From an uncultured Pelagibacteraceae bacterium (lineage in GTDB: Bacteria > Pseudomonadota > Alphaproteobacteria > Pelagibacterales > Pelagibacteraceae), in contig CABZLS010000005.1 of the NCBI GenBank assembly GCA_902526645.1, positions 1-64,000 of the forward strand: a stretch of 64,000 bases of DNA. The letters are read 5' to 3'. The notes under the pieces are model-generated. The model did not search any database and was not told the DNA's origin. It worked only from the letters and a program-made list of their open reading frames with translations. Below, piece after piece: positions 1 through 5,227 of this stretch. The translations under genes and the position numbers were made by a program. How positions within the stretch are numbered: the first letter of the stretch is position 1; the number at the start of each line of letters is the position of its first letter.

Positions 1-504
1 TTAATTGTTGCTAATTTAGTTTTGATTTTTATTATTATCGCATCGGCTTCGACTAATTTAGTTGCTAATTTTATACCTTCTCAATATTCATTAATTAATT
101 TATTCTCATCATCTCTGTCGTTAAAAAGCTCAGGTATTATAATTTCTATTGTTGGATTTATAATTGGTATTTTTTGGTTAACTATTTTAAGTCAAATTGG
201 AATTTTAGCGTTTGTAGATACTGTTGCAGCTTTCTTTGGTCCTCTTTTTGGAGTAATGATTACAGATTATTATTTAATAAAAAAAAATAATTTAATTAAT
301 AAAGATATTTACTCATTAGAGAAAAATGGGGCTTATTATTTTTCAGGAGGTTGGCACATAAAAGGTGTTTATTCTTTGATATTAGGATTTATTTTTTCAG
401 CCTCAACAATTTGGAACTCAAGTTTAATGTTTCTCCAATCATTTGCTTGGATGATAGGAGCAATTGTTGCATCAATTGCATATTTTCTTTTAGCAAAAAA
501 ATAA
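1..504 (+). CDS. NCS1-family nucleobase:cation symporter, C-terminal part (5' truncated by window)
   Basis: The reading frame is open from base 1 and ends in TAA at 502-504, so only the last 167 residues are visible. They are strongly hydrophobic, with about four membrane spans. The cytoplasmic motif around GPLFGVMITDYYLIKK, and the ANFIPSQYSLINLF stretch before it, are typical of the last third of nucleobase:cation symporter-1 permeases (uracil, cytosine, allantoin and hydantoin carriers). These proteins import a nucleobase-like solute with a cation across the inner membrane. The substrate cannot be told from this fragment. A short-chain dehydrogenase follows 5 bases downstream, so the two are probably co-transcribed and may serve one catabolic route. 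The true start lies upstream of the window. Confidence 0.85.
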   Translation, partial: LIVANLVLIFIIIASASTNLVANFIPSQYSLINLFSSSLSLKSSGIIISIVGFIIGIFWLTILSQIGILAFVDTVAAFFGPLFGVMITDYYLIKKNNLINKDIYSLEKNGAYYFSGGWHIKGVYSLILGFIFSASTIWNSSLMFLQSFAWMIGAIVASIAYFLLAKK

Positions 505-509
505 TTTTT

Positions 510-1262
510 ATGGGAAAAATAAAATTTAATTTTGAAAATAAAACTGCAGTAATTACTGGAGGAGCACAGGGTTTTGGATTGGATATAGCAAAGAGATTTT
601 TAAATTCAGGCGCAAAAGTAATAATATGGGATGTTGACACTAAAATGATTGAAAAATCTGAAAAAAACTTAAACAACACCAACCTAAAATCTGCTGTAGT
701 CGATGTATCTAATTATGAAGAAGTTGTAAATGCCACTAATAATATTATCAAAAATTCTAATATAGATATTTTGATCAATAACGCTGGTATAACAGGCCCT
801 ACTAATACTCTTTGGGAATATGATATTGAGATTTGGAAAAAGGTAGTAAATATTAATTTAATGGGCACTTTTAATTGTTGTAGAGCGATAGTCCCTAATA
901 TGATTAAAAATAATTATGGTAGAATTGTAAATGTTGCTTCTGTAGCTGGTAAAGATGGTAATGCCAATGCAAGCGCTTATAGTGTTGGTAAAGCTGGAGC
1001 CATTGGTTTAACAAAATCATTAGGTAAAGAACTTGCTGATAAGAATATAGCGGTTAATGCAGTTACACCAGCAGGAGCTAAAACAAGAATTTTAGATCAA
1101 ATGACTAAAGAACATGTTCAAACAATGCTCTCTAAAGTTCCAAGAGGTAGATTTTTAGAGGTAGAGGAATTTACGTCTCTTGTGTGTTGGCTTTCTTCAG
1201 AAGAAAATACTTTTTCCACAGCTGCAGTCTTTGATATTAGTGGTGGTAGATCTACTTATTAA
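510..1262 (+). CDS. SDR-family NAD(P)-dependent oxidoreductase
   Basis: A 250-residue classical short-chain dehydrogenase/reductase. The Rossmann cofactor motif TGGAQGFG is at residues 16-23, NNAG at 90-93, and the catalytic Ser144, Tyr157 and Lys161 (YSVGK) are all present, so it should be active. The C-terminal FDISGGRSTY matches the FabG-like end of the family. An Asp follows the second beta strand (IIWDVD, about residues 38-43), which usually favours NAD over NADP. I chose the ATG at 510 because the Rossmann strand begins about ten residues later. The in-frame extension to 351 overlaps the permease gene and encodes nothing family-like. The substrate is unknown; linkage to the NCS1 permease hints at catabolism of an imported compound. 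Confidence 0.9.
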   Translation: MGKIKFNFENKTAVITGGAQGFGLDIAKRFLNSGAKVIIWDVDTKMIEKSEKNLNNTNLKSAVVDVSNYEEVVNATNNIIKNSNIDILINNAGITGPTNTLWEYDIEIWKKVVNINLMGTFNCCRAIVPNMIKNNYGRIVNVASVAGKDGNANASAYSVGKAGAIGLTKSLGKELADKNIAVNAVTPAGAKTRILDQMTKEHVQTMLSKVPRGRFLEVEEFTSLVCWLSSEENTFSTAAVFDISGGRSTY

Positions 1263-1395
1263 TCGGCGATATTTGATCAATTATCTTAGTTTGATTTACT
1301 TTTGCTCTACTAAATTTCAAATCTTTGGACATAACAGGAGCAAAAATCATTATTGACCAGTAAATTAGTAGAATAAAAATTGAAATTGTCTTCAT
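1252..1395 (-). CDS. Small hypothetical protein, 47 aa, single N-terminal hydrophobic segment
   Basis: An ATG at 1395 on the minus strand opens a 47-codon frame ending in TAG at 1252. The product starts MKTISIFILLIYWS and has a hydrophobic N-terminus of about 22 residues followed by a polar, lysine-containing tail, so it would be a tiny membrane-anchored or secreted protein. It overlaps the 3' end of the convergent dehydrogenase by 11 bases, the same overlap as in the ybgC/glycosylase pair nearby. There is no clear Shine-Dalgarno sequence. It fills most of an otherwise empty gap, which supports it. A chance ORF in AT-rich DNA remains possible. Confidence 0.35.
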   Translation of the reverse strand: MKTISIFILLIYWSIMIFAPVMSKDLKFSRAKVNQTKIIDQISPINK

Positions 1396-1481
1396 GATTT
1401 ATATATATGAACAAAAATTGATTTTTGGATGTTTAAAATTTGTCAAAATAATGTATTAAGGATTTTTTTAAAAATTATTTA

Positions 1482-2132
1482 ATGAAAATTATTCTTAGAA
1501 TTTGTTTTTGTATATTAATTTTGACTGGCTTAAGTCATTCAAATGAGGTTAAAGTATTTGAATTTACAGAGAGAGAACTCTCAGAATTACAAGTAAGAAA
1601 AGTTCGAGGTGCAGAAAATAATACGATCTACACATTAGGCTCAAACGAAGAAGGTAATTATTATAAAGCTATAGCAAATAATGCTGCCTCTGGACTTGGA
1701 AAAGAGATTAGAATAGATCTTAATAAAACACCAATTATTAATATTACTTGGAAAATTGAAAAAGATTTGCCAGGTATTAAAGAAAACACAAAAAAAGGAC
1801 ATGATTTTGCAGCCAGAGTTTTTGCAGTAAAAAAGATAGGAGCAACTCCGCTCTCGAATAGAGCAATTAATTATGTTTTTTCAAGCAACAATGAAATTGG
1901 ATTTAATTCTCCGAGCCCATATACAAAAAAGTCAATCGATAATGTTTTATCAACAACTAAAGATAATCTTAATAAGTGGATTACGGTTAAAGCAAATGTA
2001 AAGGAGGATTTTAAGAAATTTCATGACCTCGATGTTAATGAATTAGATGGATTAGCGATTATGTCAGATACTGACAATTCAAAACTTAATGCAATAGCTT
2101 ATTATCAAAATATTTATTTTTCAGCTGAATAA
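1482..2132 (+). CDS. DUF3047-like secreted protein
   Basis: A 216-residue protein with a Sec signal peptide at residues 1-20 (MKIILRICFCILILTGLSHS). The mature part resembles DUF3047 proteins: a beta-rich domain with the segment INITWKIEKDLPG, followed by FAARVFAV and, near the C-terminus, LDGLAIMSDTDN. It is probably periplasmic. No enzymatic function is established for this family as far as I know. It stands alone, 86 bases after the small minus-strand ORF, and its stop codon directly abuts the end of another small minus-strand ORF. The family call rests on remembered motifs; the secreted nature is seen directly. Confidence 0.7.
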   Translation: MKIILRICFCILILTGLSHSNEVKVFEFTERELSELQVRKVRGAENNTIYTLGSNEEGNYYKAIANNAASGLGKEIRIDLNKTPIINITWKIEKDLPGIKENTKKGHDFAARVFAVKKIGATPLSNRAINYVFSSNNEIGFNSPSPYTKKSIDNVLSTTKDNLNKWITVKANVKEDFKKFHDLDVNELDGLAIMSDTDNSKLNAIAYYQNIYFSAE

Positions 2133-2273
2133 TTAAAAGTTAAGTAATTTTTTTAGAATAGTACTTAAAAAAGATAAAATTACAGCCACAATAACATCCT
2201 CCAATGGGCTTGCATCAGGATAACCAAAGTTCCAAGCAACAACCATTACAAACCAAACAATAAAGGCATTCAT
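2133..2273 (-). CDS. Small hypothetical membrane protein, 46 aa
   Basis: The minus-strand ATG at 2273 opens 46 codons ending in TAA at 2133, exactly abutting the stop of the convergent DUF3047 gene. The product begins MNAFIVWFVMVVAWNFGYPD and continues with PLEDVIVAVILSFLS, giving two hydrophobic stretches around a short acidic turn, then a basic C-terminus (KKLLNF). This composition is typical of a real small inner-membrane protein and it fills the gap precisely. I recognise no family. It could be checked by conservation of the frame among relatives. Confidence 0.5.
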   Translation of the reverse strand: MNAFIVWFVMVVAWNFGYPDASPLEDVIVAVILSFLSTILKKLLNF

Positions 2274-2315
2274 TACCAAAATTATACCTTAGTTTCTGTA
2301 AAATAATAAATTTTT

Positions 2316-2331
2316 TGATATAATCCTAAAA
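2316..2331 (+). promoter_or_regulatory. Extended -10 promoter of ybgC, apparently leaderless
   Basis: TGA followed directly by TATAAT (2319-2324) is an extended -10 element. Only six bases separate it from the ATG at 2331, so transcription would start at or next to the A of the start codon. No good -35 box is visible, as is common for extended -10 promoters. Confidence 0.65.
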
Positions 2332-2753
2332 TGCATGAAAATTTCTTTCATAAACTAAAAATTTATTATGAGGACACAGATTCAGGAGGAGTTGTATATT
2401 ATGCAAATTATTTGAAATTTCTAGAAAGAGCTAGAACTGAGGCACTATTTTCAATTGGATTTAGTAATAAAAAAATTCTTGATATGTTTCATTCATTAAT
2501 AATTGTTAAGTCTTGTAATATTGAGTACAAAAAACCTGCTCATTTAGAGGATGAATTGAAAGTTAGATCATTTGTCAAATCAATAACTAAAACCTCATTT
2601 TTTATGAATCAAATTATTACAAGAGGTGAAGAAATTATTCTTGAGGCCCAAGTTCATCTAGTTTTTGTTAATAAAGATGGCAAGCCTGTTAAAATACCAG
2701 ACGAAATTTATTCAAAATTCAAACCATATTTTTGTGATACAATTAAAATTTAG
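2331..2753 (+). CDS. ybgC: YbgC-type acyl-CoA thioesterase (hotdog fold)
   Basis: A 140-residue single hotdog-domain protein of the 4-hydroxybenzoyl-CoA thioesterase/YbgC family, which hydrolyses acyl-CoA or acyl-ACP thioesters in the cytosol. The signature YYEDTDSGGVVYYANYLKF spans residues 12-30. Asp17 corresponds to the catalytic Asp of YbgC; the His usually found in VVYHA is Tyr here. FLERARTEAL and the late LVFVN also fit. In most proteobacteria ybgC heads the tolQRAB-pal operon, but here it stands alone and converges on a glycosylase gene with an 11-base overlap. It has its own extended -10 element with almost no leader. Confidence 0.9.
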   Translation: MHENFFHKLKIYYEDTDSGGVVYYANYLKFLERARTEALFSIGFSNKKILDMFHSLIIVKSCNIEYKKPAHLEDELKVRSFVKSITKTSFFMNQIITRGEEIILEAQVHLVFVNKDGKPVKIPDEIYSKFKPYFCDTIKI

Positions 2754-3423
2754 CGAGTTTTTTTGCTTTACGAAATAATTGATTTATCATTGAAGAAGTT
2801 ACAACTTTAGTATTAATATTTCTAGGACTTGGATGGTAACAAGCTATTAATACCCTGTCATCAGGTAATAAATATTTTTTGTTATGTTTAAAAATAATTT
2901 TATTACTGATATTATATTTTTTTTTATATACTTTAAGACAATTATCAAAAGCAACTTTTCCTAGAGCCACTATAACTTTTAGATTTATCAAATAATCAAG
3001 TTCCTTTTCAAAATAATTAGAGCATATCATTAGTTCATTCATCATTGGTTTATCGCCTGGTGGTACGCATTTTAAAATGTTGGTAATGTATGTTGATTTT
3101 AATTTTAAACCATCGTTCATATTTTTTGAAAAGTTTTGATTAGATATATTAGCTGAATGAAGACTTTTAAATAAAACATCACCAGATTTGTCTCCGGTAA
3201 AAGCTCTACCTGTTCTAGTGCCTCCATGAGCTGCAGGTGCCAGTCCAACTATCATAAGTTTTGCCTTTAAGTCACCAAATCCAGTGACTGGTTTACCCCA
3301 ATATTTTTCATCAATGTTTTGTTTCCTTTTTTCAATTGAAATTTTTTTTATAAAATTTGTTAATCGAGGACATTTTTTACAATTAACTATTGTTTTATTT
3401 AATTTTTTAAATTTAATATTCAT
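2743..3423 (-). CDS. Uracil-DNA glycosylase, family 5 (UdgB)-like
   Basis: A 226-residue cytosolic repair enzyme that should excise uracil, and in family 5 often hypoxanthine, from DNA. Motif 1 is GLAPAAHGGTRTGR, the form lacking the catalytic Asp/Asn that marks family 5. Motif 2 is CYHPSPRNINT near the C-terminus. Cysteines in NCKKCPRL (residues 14-21) and later in KCVPPGDKP and MICSNYF are placed as in the iron-sulfur families 4 and 5. The start codon is only two bases from the start of the divergent phosphatase gene, so its promoter must lie within that neighbour. Its 3' end overlaps ybgC by 11 bases. Confidence 0.88.
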   Translation of the reverse strand: MNIKFKKLNKTIVNCKKCPRLTNFIKKISIEKRKQNIDEKYWGKPVTGFGDLKAKLMIVGLAPAAHGGTRTGRAFTGDKSGDVLFKSLHSANISNQNFSKNMNDGLKLKSTYITNILKCVPPGDKPMMNELMICSNYFEKELDYLINLKVIVALGKVAFDNCLKVYKKKYNISNKIIFKHNKKYLLPDDRVLIACYHPSPRNINTKVVTSSMINQLFRKAKKLAKF

Positions 3424-3426
3424 TAA
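3390..3426 (+). promoter_or_regulatory. Candidate promoter of the histidine phosphatase gene, inside the udg coding region
   Basis: TTGTTT (3390-3395), an 18-base spacer and TAATAT (3414-3419) are followed after six bases by the ATG at 3426. The element lies wholly within the 5' end of the oppositely oriented glycosylase gene. It would give a leaderless transcript. Confidence 0.45.
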
Positions 3427-3983
3427 TGAGATTATTTTATATTATTCTAATTATATTTTTAATTTTAACAAATGGAATTAAAGCAGATACAGAGACACAA
3501 GTTTTAAAAAATCTTAAAAATGGTGGAAATTTAATTTTTATACGACATGCCTATGCACCAGGCGGAGGAGATCCAGATAATTTTGAGATAAATGATTGTT
3601 CAACTCAAAGAAATTTAAACGAGACGGGTAGAGAGCAAGCAAAAAAAATTGGAAGATTTTTTCATGAAAATCAAATCCCAATTGGTAAAGTTATATCAAG
3701 TGAATGGTGTAGATGCAAAGAAACTGCTGAAATAGCATTTAAAAAATTTGAAACAAAAGATTTTCTCAATTCGTTTTTCAGCAAAAAATTTTCTAAAAAT
3801 AGAACAAGACAAATTAAAGATTTAAATGAATATATAGACAAATGGGATAGAAGTAAGAATTTGGTTTTGGTTACGCACTATGTAGTAATTACTGAGGTAT
3901 TAAATTATGCATCAAGTTCTGGAGAAATTGTGTTTTCTGATATAAAATTCAAAAAAATAGGTAATAAAGAAATAGAATATTAA
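3426..3983 (+). CDS. Secreted histidine phosphatase superfamily protein
   Basis: A 185-residue protein with a signal peptide (about residues 1-20, MRLFYIILIIFLILTNGIKA) and a histidine phosphatase core. RH at residues 40-41 (FIRHAYAPGGGDP) carries the phospho-accepting His. The later Arg in SEWCRCKETAEIAF and the second His in LVTHYVVITE complete the usual catalytic set. The length is short, as in SixA-like or periplasmic phosphoglycerate-mutase-like members. It probably hydrolyses a small phosphoester in the periplasm; the substrate is unknown. The start codon is fixed by the signal peptide and lies two bases from the divergent glycosylase start. A 41-codon gene follows after two bases. Confidence 0.85.
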   Translation: MRLFYIILIIFLILTNGIKADTETQVLKNLKNGGNLIFIRHAYAPGGGDPDNFEINDCSTQRNLNETGREQAKKIGRFFHENQIPIGKVISSEWCRCKETAEIAFKKFETKDFLNSFFSKKFSKNRTRQIKDLNEYIDKWDRSKNLVLVTHYVVITEVLNYASSSGEIVFSDIKFKKIGNKEIEY

Positions 3984-3985
3984 AT

Positions 3986-4111
3986 ATGTCCTCAAAAAAA
4001 GCAATGAAACAAGCACAAAAGCAAGCTTATGCTAAACATAGAAGCAATATTACTAACAATCGATTTGGAAAAATAAAAAAAAATTTACTAAAAGGTAAGA
4101 AAAAAAATTAA
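3986..4111 (+). CDS. Small lysine-rich basic protein, 41 aa
   Basis: An ATG at 3986, two bases after the phosphatase stop, opens a 41-codon frame ending in TAA. The product starts MSSKKAMKQAQKQAYAKHRS and has about fourteen lysines and almost no acidic residues, so it is extremely basic. It contains RFGKIKKNLLKGKKK near its end. This could be a small nucleic-acid- or ribosome-binding protein, but composition alone is weak evidence because AAA codons are abundant in AT-rich DNA. It ends four bases inside the convergent hypothetical gene. I recognise no family. Confidence 0.45.
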   Translation: MSSKKAMKQAQKQAYAKHRSNITNNRFGKIKKNLLKGKKKN

Positions 4112-4530
4112 CTTTCCTTCTCAAATTTTTCTATCTTTTTACAAGTTGAAATTTTAGAAATTCCCTCCTCATCATTTAACACTGTTTTTATAAAGATTTC
4201 TTTTTTATCTTTTTCAAATAAAATTTGAGTATAAAATTGAGGATAGCCATGTTTATGAGTTAAAATTTTTCCATTTTCCTCATATATATTTCTGACATAA
4301 GTGTTAGATTTTTTTACACTTAAGTCTGTTAATCTGTATTTTTGGTATGTTTTTTCTTTATAAACATAATTTCTTGTCATTATTAATTCTTTTAGATTAA
4401 GTATGTATTCGTTTTTCAAATATTCATCTTGTTTGTCATCACAAGCACTCATAATAATTATTTCAGACTTTAAACTTTGAACAGGTAAAATAATAAAAAG
4501 AATAAAGATAAAATATCTAATTTTTCTCAT
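4108..4530 (-). CDS. Hypothetical secreted protein, 140 aa
   Basis: Using the ATG at 4530 (MRKIRYFIFILFIILPVQSLKS), the product has a clear signal peptide of about 22 residues, then a mature domain of about 118 residues. That domain has two cysteines, in SACDDKQDE and KISTCKKIE, which could form a disulfide in the periplasm. An alternative TTG start at 4542 adds four residues and is less likely. The gene overlaps the end of the upstream small membrane-protein gene by 14 bases and so appears translationally coupled to it and to the DUF1289 gene. I recognise no family. Confidence 0.65.
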   Translation of the reverse strand: MRKIRYFIFILFIILPVQSLKSEIIIMSACDDKQDEYLKNEYILNLKELIMTRNYVYKEKTYQKYRLTDLSVKKSNTYVRNIYEENGKILTHKHGYPQFYTQILFEKDKKEIFIKTVLNDEEGISKISTCKKIEKFEKES

Positions 4531-4690
4531 TTTTTTCTGCAAGAAATATTCCTATTAAAAGAAGTGCTGTCCAACCTAAACCTAAAAGACCTTTTAAAAC
4601 ACTAGTATCTGCACTCCAGATTTTAAGAACTAAGGCACCAAAAATAAGTCCGATAATGTAAATTATAATAACTATTGAAGTTTTACTCAT
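4517..4690 (-). CDS. Small membrane protein, 57 aa, two transmembrane segments
   Basis: The minus-strand ATG at 4690 opens 57 codons ending in TAG at 4517. The product starts MSKTSIVIIIYIIGLIFGAL, has a short linker (KIWSADTS), then a second hydrophobic helix (LLGLGWTALLLIGIFLA) and a charged tail (EKNEKN). The start lies 8 bases inside the DUF1289 gene and the end overlaps the next gene by 14 bases. That tight fit between two genes of the same strand is strong evidence that it is real. The function is unknown. Confidence 0.6.
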   Translation of the reverse strand: MSKTSIVIIIYIIGLIFGALVLKIWSADTSVLKGLLGLGWTALLLIGIFLAEKNEKN

Positions 4691-4934
4691 TTTTTAATCT
4701 TTTCTTAAATAAAGAAATACCATTTTTAATTTTATAAGTATACGACTCTTCGAAACTTTCTAATTGCCAACCAGTTAATCTTCTTTTTATAATTTCGATA
4801 TTTTCTTTTTTCCAATCATCGGTTGTATCTTCAAGTTTCCAAATTCTTTTTTCTTCATTACTTCTGCCACATCCGTAGCAATATCCTGTGCTAGGATCAG
4901 TTTTACAGATACTTATACAGGGTGAAATAATCAT
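4683..4934 (-). CDS. DUF1289 domain protein
   Basis: An 83-residue protein with the DUF1289 cysteine signature. SPCISICKTDPSTGYCYGCG, at about residues 4-23, has four cysteines that probably bind a metal, followed by RSNEEKRIWKLED. Proteins of this family are short and mostly uncharacterised. It is the first gene of a three-gene minus-strand unit with a small membrane protein and a secreted protein. A TATAAT element lies six bases before its ATG, giving an apparently leaderless start. Confidence 0.85.
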   Translation of the reverse strand: MIISPCISICKTDPSTGYCYGCGRSNEEKRIWKLEDTTDDWKKENIEIIKRRLTGWQLESFEESYTYKIKNGISLFKKRLKNE

Positions 4935-4970
4935 ATTTTTATTATAATGGAAAATTAATATAATTTACAA
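4934..4970 (-). promoter_or_regulatory. Promoter of the DUF1289 unit, leaderless geometry
   Basis: On the minus strand, TTGTAA (4970-4965), an 18-base spacer and a perfect TATAAT (4946-4941) are followed after six bases by the ATG at 4934. The predicted transcription start coincides with the start codon. The promoter is back-to-back with that of tRNA-Leu. Confidence 0.6.
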
Positions 4971-4980
4971 TAATTGTAGT

Positions 4981-5021
4981 TGGACAAATAAGTTCAATAA
5001 TAATATAAGACACTAAATTTT
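4981..5021 (+). promoter_or_regulatory. tRNA-Leu promoter
   Basis: TGGACA (4981-4986), a 17-base spacer and TATAAG (5004-5009) form a near-consensus sigma-70 promoter about 20 bases before the tRNA. The 18 bases from the -10 box onward (TATAAG, ACACTA, AATTTT) match the same region of the tRNA-Val promoter at 16 of 18 positions. Confidence 0.75.
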
Positions 5022-5028
5022 TTGAGTT

Positions 5029-5112
5029 GGGCGAGTGGTGGAACGGTAGACACGCCAGTCTTAGGAACTGGTCTCGCAAGAGGTGAAGGTTCAAGTCCTT
5101 TCTCGCCTACCA
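5029..5112 (+). tRNA. tRNA-Leu (anticodon TAG)
   Basis: This is a class II tRNA of 84 nt with the CCA end encoded. The acceptor GGGCGAG pairs with CTCGCCT, and the discriminator is A5109. The anticodon loop CTTAGGA gives anticodon TAG. An extended variable arm (TCTCGCAAGAGG) and the T-arm GGTTCAAGTCC are present. It reads CUN leucine codons. The last bases run straight into the inverted-repeat element at 5113-5202. Confidence 0.95.
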
Positions 5113-5202
5113 GAAATGGTAGTCGCGTTAGTCTTATAAAAAAACGCGTCTACCAATTCCTGAGTTGTCAAATTAGGTTAGACCAACGCGGCTACCATTT
5201 CC
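5113..5202 (+). repeat. tRNA-Leu-like inverted and direct repeat cluster
   Basis: A left arm (5113-5134) pairs with a right arm (5180-5201) over 22 positions, with 20 Watson-Crick pairs, one GU and one mismatch. A middle copy (5143-5160) repeats 16 of 18 bases of 5185-5202 in direct orientation, 42 bases apart, and can also pair with the left arm. Read on the minus strand, the middle copy gives GGAATTGGTAGACGCG, the conserved D-arm region of bacterial leucine tRNAs. On the plus strand the left arm shares GGTAG, seven bases, AGTCTTA with the adjacent tRNA-Leu. It lies immediately after tRNA-Leu and 26 bases before tig. Its role is unknown. Confidence 0.85.
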
Positions 5203-5227
5203 AATTCAGATTAAATAAGAACAAAAC

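Noticed and set aside
351-509. N-terminal extension of the short-chain dehydrogenase
   Set aside because: It would overlap the permease gene in another frame, and the Rossmann fold begins normally from the ATG at 510.
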